Below, one piece after another: positions 1-8,282 of a stretch of DNA of 64,000 nucleotides (the stretch's first letter is position 1; the number at the start of each line of letters is the position of its first letter). The translations under genes and the position numbers were made by a program. The notes beneath the pieces are model-generated. The model did no database searches. It was not told where the DNA came from and saw nothing but the letters and a program-made list of their open reading frames with translations. This DNA is from Bradyrhizobium sp. CB1650 (GTDB taxonomy: Bacteria; Pseudomonadota; Alphaproteobacteria; Rhizobiales; Xanthobacteraceae): positions 8,771,501 to 8,835,500 of the forward strand of contig NZ_CP121695.1 in assembly GCF_029761915.1 (NCBI RefSeq), read 5' to 3'.

Positions 1-528
1 GGCATCGGCACCATGGCGATTCAGCTCGCCAAGGCCTTCGGCGCAAAGGTGATCGTCACGGTCGGCTCGCAGGACAAGATCGATGCCTGCCTCAAGCTCG
101 GTGCGGACCGCGCCATCAACTACAAGACCGAGGACTTCGTCGCCGTGGTCAAGGCGGAGACCAACAATGCCGGCGCCAATTTGATCCTCGACATGGTCGC
201 CGGCGACTATGTCGATCGCAACTATGATGCCGCAGCGGTCGACGGCCGCATCGTGCAGATCGCAACCCTCAACGGCCCCAAGGTCAACGTCAACATCGCC
301 AAGGTGATGGTCAAGCGCCTGACGCATACCGGCTCGACGCTGCGCCCCCGTAGTAATGCGGACAAGGCGGCGATGGTGGCCGCGATCGAGGCGAAAGTGA
401 TGCCGCTTCTGAGCGAGGGCCGCGTCAAGCCGCTGATGGACAGCAGTTTCCCGCTGGAAAAGGCCGTAGACGCGCACCGGCGTATGGAGACCAGCGCACA
501 TATTGGCAAAATTGTGTTGGAGGTCTAG
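1..528 (+). CDS. NAD(P)H:quinone oxidoreductase, PIG3/zinc-type alcohol dehydrogenase family (5' truncated by window)
   Basis: This is the C-terminal part of a medium-chain dehydrogenase/reductase. The reading frame is open from the first base and begins inside the Rossmann nucleotide loop (GIGTMAIQLAKAFGAK), so the start and the GroES-like N-terminal half lie outside the window. The order that follows (GADRAINYKTEDF, then DMVAGDYVDRN, then a terminal HIGKIVLEV) is typical of PIG3-type quinone oxidoreductases, which reduce quinones or enones with NADPH in the cytoplasm. The next gene is a separate unit on the same strand. The exact substrate cannot be told from sequence. Confidence 0.85.
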   Translation, partial: GIGTMAIQLAKAFGAKVIVTVGSQDKIDACLKLGADRAINYKTEDFVAVVKAETNNAGANLILDMVAGDYVDRNYDAAAVDGRIVQIATLNGPKVNVNIAKVMVKRLTHTGSTLRPRSNADKAAMVAAIEAKVMPLLSEGRVKPLMDSSFPLEKAVDAHRRMETSAHIGKIVLEV

Positions 529-668
529 GCCAACGGCCCACAGGGATGAGCGGAAACCCTTTGATTCTCCTCGCTTTCGTGGCATCTATCGCGGAGCGCC
601 GAACCATCTCGTTCGTTCGGACAAACGCCTTGCACTGAAGAGTTTGCGTCGAACGCGGAGAACTGGCC

Positions 669-3545
669 TTGCGTCTGATCAGGTGCCTCGCGCCCATAGC
701 GCTGGGCCTCATGATTCTTGTCGCCGCGTGCCCGGCACGCGCGCTTGACGCCGTCAGCGTTCGCAGCGACGCGCCCGCGATCGATCTCACCGGCGTCCTC
801 GAGCATCAGCGCAGCGACACCGACCGCATCCAGGTCTCCACCGCACCGGGCACCGACGGCATCGTCCGCCGCATCGAGGTGCGCGCCCGCGAAGGCGGCC
901 AGAACTGGGTGGTGTTCGCGCTCGCCAACAACACCGACGACCAGCTCGATCGCCTGATCGTCGCCCCGCATTATCGCATCGTGTCGTCCGGCCTGTTGTG
1001 GCCCGACCTCGGGCTGTCGCGCATCGCGACGATCACACCCTCAGTCGGCGACCGACCGGAGCGTCAGGAAAGCGCGACCGCGGACGTGTTCCGCATTACG
1101 CTCGATCCCGGCGCCGTCGTCACCTTCGTTGCCGAACTGCGCACCGACAAGCTGCCGCAGCTCTATCTGTGGGAGCCGGAGGCCTACAAGGACAAGGTCA
1201 ATTCGTTCACGCTCTACCAGGGTATCGTGATCGGCATCTCCGGCCTGCTGGCGCTGGTGCTGACCATCCTGTTCGTGGTGAAGGGCAGCATCATGTTTCC
1301 GGCGGCCGCGGCGCTGGCCTGGGCGGTGCTGGTCTATATCGGCGTCGATTTCGGCTTCTGGGGCAAGGTGCTCGACATGTCGAACAACGCCGAGCGCATC
1401 TGGCGCGCGGCGGGCGAGGCGATCCTCGCGGCGACGCTGCTGGTGTTCCTGTTCGCCTATCTCAATCTGAGCCGCTGGCATGTGCGCTATTCGCACATCA
1501 CCGTGGGCTGGCTCGCGTTCCTGGGTTCGCTGGTCGCGCTCGCTCTGTTCGATCCGGCCGTGGCCTCCGGCATCGCGCGCATGTCGCTGGTGCTGATTGC
1601 CTTCGCCGGTTTTGCGCTGATCGTCTATCTCTCCACCCACGGCTTCGACCGCGCGGTGCTGCTGATCCCGACCTGGTTCCTGCTGGTGGTGTGGGTGGTC
1701 GCGGCCGGCATGACGGTCGCGGGCTCCGTCACCAACGACATTGTCGGCCCGGCTCTGCTCGGCGGCCTCGTGCTGATCGTGATGCTGATCGGATTCACGG
1801 TGATGCAGCACGCCTTTGCCGGCGGCGGCGCCACCACCGGCGTCGTGTCCGACATCGAGCGGCGAGCGCTCGCGCTGGCCGGCTCCGGCGACCTGATCTG
1901 GGACTGGGACGTCTCCGCCGACAAGGTTTTCACCAGCCCCGAGACGGAGGCCCTGCTCGGCCTGAAGCGCGGCACGCTGGAAGGGCCGGCCGCGTCGTGG
2001 CTCGAGGTGCTGCATCCGCTCGACCAGGACCGCTTCCGCGCCGCCCTCGACAGCGTGCTCGACCAGCGCCGCGGCCGTCTGGTGCAGGACTTCCGCCTGC
2101 GCACGCCGGACGGTCACTTCATGTGGTTCGCGCTGAAGGCGCGTCCCGTGGTCGGCTCGGACGGCGAGGTCTCGCGCGTGGTCGGCACCCTCACCGACGT
2201 CACCGAGCTGCGCAACGCGGAAGAGCGCCTGCTGCACGATTCCGTACATGACAACCTCACCGGCCTGCCCAACCGCAAACTCTTCATGGATCGGCTCGGC
2301 GCGGTCGCGCATTTCGCCAAGACCATGCCGACGCTGCGGCCGACGCTGATGGTGATCGATCTCGACCGCTTCAAGCAGGTCAACGATTCCGTCGGCATCG
2401 CTGTCGGCGATTCCATCCTCCTGACGCTCGCCCGCCGTCTCACCCGCATCCTCAAGCCGCAGGATACGCTGGCGCGGCTTGCCGGCGACCAGTTCGGCCT
2501 GATCCTGTTGTCGGAGCAGGACCCTGCCCGCATCACCGCCTTCGCCGAGACCATCCGCAAGACGATCCGCGCGCCGATCGCCTTCAACGACCGCGAGATC
2601 TTCCTGACCGCGTCGATCGGCCTCGCTTTGTCCGACCCGCAGACCCAGCTCACCGACGAGATCATCAAGGATGCCGAGCTGGCGATGTATCATTCCAAGC
2701 GCATCGGCGGCGACCGCATCGACGTCTACAAGCCGGTGATGCGCGCCCGCAAGACCGACCGCCTGACGCTGGAAAGCGAGCTGCGCCGCGCCATCGAGCG
2801 CCAGGAGATCACGATCCTGTACCAGCCGATCGTGCGGCTGGAGGACCGTTCGATCGCCGGCTTCGAGGCGCTGTCGCGCTGGGATCATCCCAAGCTCGGG
2901 CGGATGTCGCCGTCGGAGTTCATCAGCATCGCGGAAGAAACCGGCCTGATCGTCGATCTCGGCATGTTCGTGCTCGACCAGACCGCAAAGCAGCTCTCGG
3001 TGTGGCAGCGCGCCATGCGCTCGCGCGATCCGATCTTCGCGAGCGTCAACGTCTCCTCGCGGCAGTTGCTGCGCCACGACCTGATCCACGACATCCGCAC
3101 CGTGCTGTCGCGCTCCTCGGTCGCGCGCGGCACACTGAAGCTGGAGCTGACGGAATCGCTGGTGATGGAGAATCCGGAGCACGCGGCACAGATGCTGACG
3201 CGGATCCGCGAGCTCGGCACCGGGCTGTCGCTCGACGATTTCGGCACCGGCCACTCCTCGCTCGCCTATCTGCAGCGCTTCCCGTTCGACACCATCAAGA
3301 TCGACCAGTCCTTCGTGCGCACGACCAGCCGCGGCACACGCCCAGTGATCCTGAAGTCGATCATCGCGCTCGCACACGATCTCGGCATGGACGTCGTCGC
3401 CGAAGGCGCCGAGACCGATTCCGACGCGGTCGAGCTGTACCAGATGGGCTGCGAATACGCCCAGGGTTTCGCCTTCGGCGAGCCGATGGATGCGGACGCC
3501 GCGATGCGGCTGCTCACGGAAGTGCGGCTGGAAGCGGCGAGCTGA
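669..3545 (+). CDS. Membrane-bound PAS-GGDEF-EAL protein, probable c-di-GMP phosphodiesterase
   Basis: The protein has 958 residues. A signal peptide (about residues 1-25) is followed by a periplasmic region, a block of hydrophobic helices (about 180-385) like 7TMR-DISM sensors, a PAS domain (about 398-515), a GGDEF domain (about 525-690) and an EAL domain (about 700-950). The GGDEF signature reads AGDQF (605-609), so cyclase activity is doubtful. The EAL domain keeps E733-A-L, the DDFGTG motif at 856-861 and the later AEGAE glutamate, so it should hydrolyse c-di-GMP. The TTG start is chosen because GGAGAA precedes it at good spacing and the signal peptide begins there. It probably tunes the biofilm/motility switch in response to a periplasmic or redox cue, which is inferred only from the domains. 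Confidence 0.88.
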   Translation: MRLIRCLAPIALGLMILVAACPARALDAVSVRSDAPAIDLTGVLEHQRSDTDRIQVSTAPGTDGIVRRIEVRAREGGQNWVVFALANNTDDQLDRLIVAPHYRIVSSGLLWPDLGLSRIATITPSVGDRPERQESATADVFRITLDPGAVVTFVAELRTDKLPQLYLWEPEAYKDKVNSFTLYQGIVIGISGLLALVLTILFVVKGSIMFPAAAALAWAVLVYIGVDFGFWGKVLDMSNNAERIWRAAGEAILAATLLVFLFAYLNLSRWHVRYSHITVGWLAFLGSLVALALFDPAVASGIARMSLVLIAFAGFALIVYLSTHGFDRAVLLIPTWFLLVVWVVAAGMTVAGSVTNDIVGPALLGGLVLIVMLIGFTVMQHAFAGGGATTGVVSDIERRALALAGSGDLIWDWDVSADKVFTSPETEALLGLKRGTLEGPAASWLEVLHPLDQDRFRAALDSVLDQRRGRLVQDFRLRTPDGHFMWFALKARPVVGSDGEVSRVVGTLTDVTELRNAEERLLHDSVHDNLTGLPNRKLFMDRLGAVAHFAKTMPTLRPTLMVIDLDRFKQVNDSVGIAVGDSILLTLARRLTRILKPQDTLARLAGDQFGLILLSEQDPARITAFAETIRKTIRAPIAFNDREIFLTASIGLALSDPQTQLTDEIIKDAELAMYHSKRIGGDRIDVYKPVMRARKTDRLTLESELRRAIERQEITILYQPIVRLEDRSIAGFEALSRWDHPKLGRMSPSEFISIAEETGLIVDLGMFVLDQTAKQLSVWQRAMRSRDPIFASVNVSSRQLLRHDLIHDIRTVLSRSSVARGTLKLELTESLVMENPEHAAQMLTRIRELGTGLSLDDFGTGHSSLAYLQRFPFDTIKIDQSFVRTTSRGTRPVILKSIIALAHDLGMDVVAEGAETDSDAVELYQMGCEYAQGFAFGEPMDADAAMRLLTEVRLEAAS

Positions 3546-3594
3546 TCTCGATTACCCTCTCCCCTTGTTGTGGGAGAAGGAAGAAAGAGCTTCA

Positions 3595-3870
3595 CTACCG
3601 CCGCCGCTCGCTCGGCTGCTTCCTGAACCGCACGCTCTGGCCGTCCGGCATCCGCGTCGCGACGAAGCCGGCGGCAAGGCAGGCTTCGCGCTGCGGCATC
3701 TGGATATCGGGGCTGCGCAGGCTGTCCCACCATGAGGCGCGCTGCGCCGCGCGCGGCAGCGCGGCGCCGATGATCTCCTCGATCTGTTCAAAGCTCAGCA
3801 CGAACTCGGTCTGCTTCTGCCGCATCAGGTAGTCGCGTAGCGCGTCGTAGTCGTTCACCGCCGTCCTCAT
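3595..3870 (-). CDS. Conserved hypothetical protein, small alphaproteobacterial family (DUF7662-like)
   Basis: A 91-residue soluble protein convergent with the EAL gene. It begins MRTAVNDYDALRDYLMRQKQ and contains a FEQIEEIIGAALPRAA..WW segment, a pattern I recognise from small conserved proteins with a putative DNA- or ligand-binding fold and no assigned function. The alternative TTG start 30 bases upstream has no ribosome binding site, so the internal ATG is preferred. The C-terminus is basic (RFRKQPSERRR). No function is claimed. Confidence 0.6.
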   Translation of the reverse strand: MRTAVNDYDALRDYLMRQKQTEFVLSFEQIEEIIGAALPRAAQRASWWDSLRSPDIQMPQREACLAAGFVATRMPDGQSVRFRKQPSERRR

Positions 3871-4002
3871 CCCGCTGATCCGAAGCCCTGCTTTGCTCAA
3901 AAGCGTGAGCTTTGGAAACCAATTCTTAACTCATTGCGCTACCGCCGTCGCGACTTAAACACTACGCAATCATTCGGGCGCATCCACTAGTGTCGGGAGC
4001 AA

Positions 4003-5502
4003 ATGATGCTGTCTGGATGGCGCGAAGTCATGGCCCGCCGGCTGTGGCGGATTTCGGCGAAGCTGCTGATCATCTCGTCGGTCGTGACGGTGATCGGCTT
4101 TTCCGCCATTTGCGTCAACGTGATGCTGGACATGCGGCGCGGCGAGGAGGCGCTCGCACACCAGACGCTGGAAAACCTGGCCACCGCCATCGAGGCCGAC
4201 ATCAGCCGCAATATCGAGATCTACGACCTGTCGCTGAAAGCGGTCGCCAGCAGCATGCTGCTGCCCGAGATCGGAACCGTCTCGAAGCCGATCCGCCAGC
4301 TCATCCTGTTCGACCATGCCACCACGGCGAGACACTTCGGCGCCATCCAGGTGTTTGATGCCGACGGCAAGCTGGCCATTGACGCCTCCACGCTCGATCC
4401 GCTGCCGGAGAACCGTGGTGACGAGGATTATTTCAGGGTTCATCGCGACAATCCCGGCGCCGGACTGTTCATCAGCCGCCCGATGCTGTTCCGCGGTGCC
4501 TACTCGATCGTGCTGAGCCGGCGCATCAGCGACACCGATGGCGGCTTCATGGGCGTCGTCGCCGGCTCGATCCGCTTCAGCTACTTCCATGAGCTGTTCG
4601 ACCGGCTGAGTCTCGACCCCGAAGACACCATCACCGTTCTCAAGCGCGATCGCACCATCATGATGCGGCGGCCGTTCGATCTCGACGTGATCGGCAAGAA
4701 CCTCTCCGAGCGCCAGAACTGGAAGGCCGACAATCTGAAGGTCGGCGGCTCGTTCGCCGGACAGGGACCGATCGACGAGACGCCGCGGCTTTACGTCCGC
4801 AGCGGCGGATCAAGTCCGCTGTTCGTGGTGGCCGGTAAGCCGCTCACCGTGGTCTTTGCGCTCTGGCGGACGGAGGCCCTGCGCATCGGCGCCGTGGTGC
4901 TGGTGCTTGCACTGTTCGTGCTGGGCTCGACCATCGTGCTCGCCCGCGAGATTGGCCGGCGTGCCGAGGCCGAGCGCAAGCTCGAGGAGCTGGCGACGAC
5001 GGACGCGCTCACCGGCCTGCGCAACCGGCGCAAGTTCGATCAGGTGATCGATCTGGAATGGCGCCGTGCCATGCGCCAGAAGACCCCCGTCGCGCTTCTG
5101 ATGATCGATGCCGATCACTTCAAGGCCTACAACGACACGTTCGGCCATCAGGCCGGCGACCAGGTGCTGGTCGGCATCGCCATCTGCATTTCCGATTCGG
5201 TGCGCCGCGCCGGCGATTGCGCCGCACGTTATGGCGGCGAGGAATTCGCCGTGCTGCTGCCGAACACTTCGGCGACCGATGCGTTCAAGATCGCCGAGAT
5301 GATCCGCAGCAAGGTGCAGGGCTGGTCCGATGTCCAGACGACGTCGACCGTCTCCTGCGGCGTTGCGAGCCTCGTTCCCGCTGCCGGCCTGGACTGGTCG
5401 ATCCTGGTGAACGCGGCCGACAAGGCGCTCTACGCCGCCAAGGCCGGCGGCCGCAACCAGTCCGTGGTCGCGAGCCTGCCAAAGCTGTCGCTGGTGGCGT
5501 GA
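4003..5502 (+). CDS. Membrane diguanylate cyclase with periplasmic sensor domain
   Basis: The 499-residue protein has an N-terminal transmembrane helix (about 16-41), a periplasmic Cache-like sensor of about 240 residues, a second helix (about 290-312) and a C-terminal GGDEF domain. The active-site motif is intact (GGEEF, 411-415), and the inhibitory I-site RxxD is present at R402-D405, five residues upstream as in feedback-controlled cyclases. It should make c-di-GMP from two GTP at the inner membrane and be product-inhibited. GGGAGC lies just before the ATG. With the EAL protein 450 bases upstream it forms a cyclase/phosphodiesterase neighbourhood, but a stretch without a shared promoter and a convergent small gene separate them. 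The ligand is unknown. Confidence 0.9.
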   Translation: MMLSGWREVMARRLWRISAKLLIISSVVTVIGFSAICVNVMLDMRRGEEALAHQTLENLATAIEADISRNIEIYDLSLKAVASSMLLPEIGTVSKPIRQLILFDHATTARHFGAIQVFDADGKLAIDASTLDPLPENRGDEDYFRVHRDNPGAGLFISRPMLFRGAYSIVLSRRISDTDGGFMGVVAGSIRFSYFHELFDRLSLDPEDTITVLKRDRTIMMRRPFDLDVIGKNLSERQNWKADNLKVGGSFAGQGPIDETPRLYVRSGGSSPLFVVAGKPLTVVFALWRTEALRIGAVVLVLALFVLGSTIVLAREIGRRAEAERKLEELATTDALTGLRNRRKFDQVIDLEWRRAMRQKTPVALLMIDADHFKAYNDTFGHQAGDQVLVGIAICISDSVRRAGDCAARYGGEEFAVLLPNTSATDAFKIAEMIRSKVQGWSDVQTTSTVSCGVASLVPAAGLDWSILVNAADKALYAAKAGGRNQSVVASLPKLSLVA

Positions 5503-5515
5503 AGCGCTGCCGCAC

Positions 5516-5636
5516 CGTCATTGCGAGCCAACGGGTCCGCGCAAAGCGCGGCCCGATGACAGCTCCGCGAAGCAATCCAGACTGACGCCGCGGAGGGATC
5601 CTGGATTGCTTCGTCGCTTCGCTCCTCGCAATGACG
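5516..5636. repeat. Palindromic intergenic repeat (CGTCATTGCGAG type)
   Basis: The ends are a perfect 12-base inverted repeat (CGTCATTGCGAG / CTCGCAATGACG). A second perfect 13-base pair lies inside it (CGAAGCAATCCAG / CTGGATTGCTTCG). It lies between the convergent cyclase gene and galU, and such nested structures often act as bidirectional transcript ends. Confidence 0.8.
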
Positions 5637-5655
5637 CTTGCGGAAGTAACGTGCG

Positions 5656-6531
5656 CTACTGCCCCAAATACTTCTTCATCTCCGCGATCAGCCCGTCGCG
5701 CAGGTCGGGGCGCTGCAGGCCGTAGGCGATGTTGGCGCGCAGGAAGCCGGGCTTGGAGCCGCAATCATGGCGCTCGCCCTCGAACTCGACGCCGTAGAAC
5801 TTCTGCGTCTTGGCGAGCCCGATCATGGCGTCGGTGAGCTGGATCTCGCCGCCGGCGCCGCGCTCCTGGGTTTGCAGGATCTCGAAAATCTCGGGCTGCA
5901 GGATGTAGCGGCCGGTGATCGACAGATTGGAGGGCGCGGTGCCTTTCGGCGGCTTCTCGACCATGCCGTCGACCTCGAACATCTTGCCGTTGCGCTTTCC
6001 GACGCCGCAGATGCCGTATTGGTGCGTCAGGTGATCGGGCACCGCCTCGACCGCGACCAGGTTGGATTTCTCGCCGAGGCTCGCCGCCGTCTCGATCATC
6101 TGCTTCAGACAGCCGGGCGTGTTGAGCACGAGCTCGTCGGGCAGCACGACCGCGAACGGCTCGTTGCCGACGATGTCGCGCGCGCACCAGACCGCGTGGC
6201 CGAGGCCGAGCGGCGCCTGCTGGCGGGTGAAGCTGACGGCGCCCGCGTCCGGCTGGTTCTGCGCCAAAATCTCCTGCTCGGTCTTCTTGCCGCGCGCGGC
6301 CAGCGTGGAGTCCAGCTCGAACATCCGGTCGAAGTGATCTTCGATGACGTTCTTGTTGCGGCCGGTCACGAAGATGAAGTGCTCGATGCCCGCTTCCCTG
6401 GCCTCGTCATAGACGTACTGGATCAGCGGCTTGTCGACGATGGTCAGCATCTCCTTGGGCATCGCCTTGGTGGCGGGCAGGACACGGGTGCCGAGGCCGG
6501 CGACCGGGAATACAGCTTTGCGGATTTTCAT
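5656..6531 (-). CDS. galU: UTP--glucose-1-phosphate uridylyltransferase
   Basis: GalU makes UDP-glucose from UTP and glucose-1-phosphate, the precursor for exopolysaccharide, cyclic glucans and lipopolysaccharide. The 291-residue protein starts MKIRKAVFPVAGLGTR, which contains the nucleotide-binding GxGTR loop, followed by PATKAMPKEM and later GLGHAVWCA and VVLPDELV, all GalU signatures. Longer in-frame ATG starts exist, but the family begins at this methionine and its length is close to that of other bacterial GalU. It stands alone, transcribed away from the transglycosylase gene, with about 200 bases of divergent upstream DNA. The assignment is firm. Confidence 0.95.
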   Translation of the reverse strand: MKIRKAVFPVAGLGTRVLPATKAMPKEMLTIVDKPLIQYVYDEAREAGIEHFIFVTGRNKNVIEDHFDRMFELDSTLAARGKKTEQEILAQNQPDAGAVSFTRQQAPLGLGHAVWCARDIVGNEPFAVVLPDELVLNTPGCLKQMIETAASLGEKSNLVAVEAVPDHLTHQYGICGVGKRNGKMFEVDGMVEKPPKGTAPSNLSITGRYILQPEIFEILQTQERGAGGEIQLTDAMIGLAKTQKFYGVEFEGERHDCGSKPGFLRANIAYGLQRPDLRDGLIAEMKKYLGQ

Positions 6532-6730
6532 GGGATTGATCGAATACCTCGAGAGGCGCGTGAGCAATGACGGCTTGCTAGACGGTTTGCAGCCGCTAAC
6601 AAAGGCGGATGTAGGGCCCTTGCCCGACGGATTTGATGACAAGGCCGCCTACAAAATTTCACCTTTGTTAAGATATTGGCAACCGTAACGGGGCCTCCTG
6701 AAGGCGGATTTTTGGCCGGACGGGCAGGAC

Positions 6731-8110
6731 ATGAGGCAATCAGTGGCTGGGATGGCGAAATTCGCGAGGTCTTGGGCCGGCGTAACGATGCTCAGCGCCG
6801 CGCTGCTGTTCCCGTTGCCCGCACATGCGCAGGCCCAGAACGGCCTGCCGAATCTGTTCGGCGGCATTTTTTCCGGAACGAACCCTGCGCCTTCGCAGGC
6901 CCCGCCCGGCGGTGCCCAACCCTGGAGCGGCGAGGATGGTGCCTCCGGCCATCCGCTGATGACAGCGGCGGCAATCCGCGAGGCGGCGGCCAATTTCAGC
7001 AATTGCGTTGCCGCGATGTGGCCCGATGCCGCACGGCGCGGCATCACGCAGGAGAATTTTCAGCGCTTCACCGAGGGCCTGTCGCCGGACCTGCGCATCA
7101 TGGACCTCCTCGACTCGCAGCCGGAGTTCACCAAGTCGATCTGGGATTATCTCGACATCCTCGTGAACGACAACCGCCTGGCAAAGGGCCGCGAGATCCT
7201 CGCCACATACAAGGCGCAGTTCGACGCGGCCGAAAAGGCCTATGGCGTCGACCGCTATATCGTCGCTTCGATCTGGGGCATCGAGTCCAACTACTCGACG
7301 CAGATGGGCGACCGCAGCGTGCTGCAATCGACCGCGACGCTCGCCTGCATCGGCCGCCGTCAGGCCTATTTCAAGGATGAGTTCCTCTCCGCGCTGGAGA
7401 TCCTCAACCGCGGCGATCTCAGGCCTGAGCAGATGCGCGGCTCCTGGGCCGGCGCGTTCGGTCCGACGCAGTTCATGCCGACCGCGTTCAAGCGCTACGC
7501 CGTCGATGCCGACGGCGACGGCCGGCGCGACGTCGTCGACGATCCCGCGGACCTGATCGCCTCCACCGCCAACAATCTGAAGAAGGACGGCTGGCAGGCC
7601 GGCCGGGCCTGGGGCTTTGAGGTCGTCGTGCCCAGGGACTTCAACTACATGCTGGCCGACCGCGCCAAGGCGATGACGATCGCGCAGTGGGAGAAGTTCG
7701 GCATCACCCGTCCGACGCGGCAGCCGTTCCCGCATCCGGCCGAGAAGGCCTATCTGCTGGCGCCCGCCGGCGCCGAGGGGCCGGGCTTCCTAATGCTGCA
7801 GAATTACCGGGTCATCATGAAATACAATCCGGCCGAGGCCTATGCGCTGGCGATCGGCCATTTCGCCGACCGCCTGCGCGGCGGCCAGCCTTTCGTCCAA
7901 CCTTGGCCCCGGCAGGAACGGGAACTGTCCCGCGCCGAACGGCTGGAGCTGCAGCAGCTCCTTGTCCAGCGCGGCTTCTACAAGGGCACCCCGGACGGCC
8001 AGTTCGGCGGCCAGACCCGCGAGGCGCTGCGCAACTTCCAGGCCTCGATCGGGGCGCCGGCGGACGGATTTGCCTCCTCCGACATGCTGGAACGGCTGCG
8101 GGGACGATGA
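6731..8110 (+). CDS. Lytic murein transglycosylase, MltB-type with peptidoglycan-binding domain
   Basis: A 459-residue exported enzyme that cleaves peptidoglycan glycan strands to 1,6-anhydro ends. A signal peptide ends near AHAQAQ (about residue 36). The SLT_2/MltB catalytic domain (about 85-370) carries the general acid E185 in WGIESNYS and the conserved GSWAGAFGPTQFMPT segment. A peptidoglycan-binding domain closes the protein (about 400-455, LLVQRGFYKGTPDGQFGGQTR). This layout is common in alphaproteobacteria. It is not lipid-anchored, because the signal peptide has no lipobox. It has its own promoter region and no obvious operon partner. Confidence 0.9.
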   Translation: MRQSVAGMAKFARSWAGVTMLSAALLFPLPAHAQAQNGLPNLFGGIFSGTNPAPSQAPPGGAQPWSGEDGASGHPLMTAAAIREAAANFSNCVAAMWPDAARRGITQENFQRFTEGLSPDLRIMDLLDSQPEFTKSIWDYLDILVNDNRLAKGREILATYKAQFDAAEKAYGVDRYIVASIWGIESNYSTQMGDRSVLQSTATLACIGRRQAYFKDEFLSALEILNRGDLRPEQMRGSWAGAFGPTQFMPTAFKRYAVDADGDGRRDVVDDPADLIASTANNLKKDGWQAGRAWGFEVVVPRDFNYMLADRAKAMTIAQWEKFGITRPTRQPFPHPAEKAYLLAPAGAEGPGFLMLQNYRVIMKYNPAEAYALAIGHFADRLRGGQPFVQPWPRQERELSRAERLELQQLLVQRGFYKGTPDGQFGGQTREALRNFQASIGAPADGFASSDMLERLRGR

Positions 8111-8282
8111 AAACCGCGCGAAAGTAACCCTGAACGGGAATTTCGCCGGCTGCCCTTGACGAGGACGGCCGATCCCCGGTGTATGGCTCAAAAAATCTGC
8201 AAAGAGAATCTGCCCGTTTGCAGCCCGATTTCGTTATTATATTGAGCCTATTCCAACAGCCGTCGCGCGTGCCCGAGATCGC

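Noticed and set aside
1041..3377. A 778-codon open frame on the minus strand, antisense to the EAL gene
   Set aside because: High GC keeps antisense frames open. Its translation is low-complexity Arg/Asp/His-rich, while the plus frame has clear PAS, GGDEF and EAL domains.
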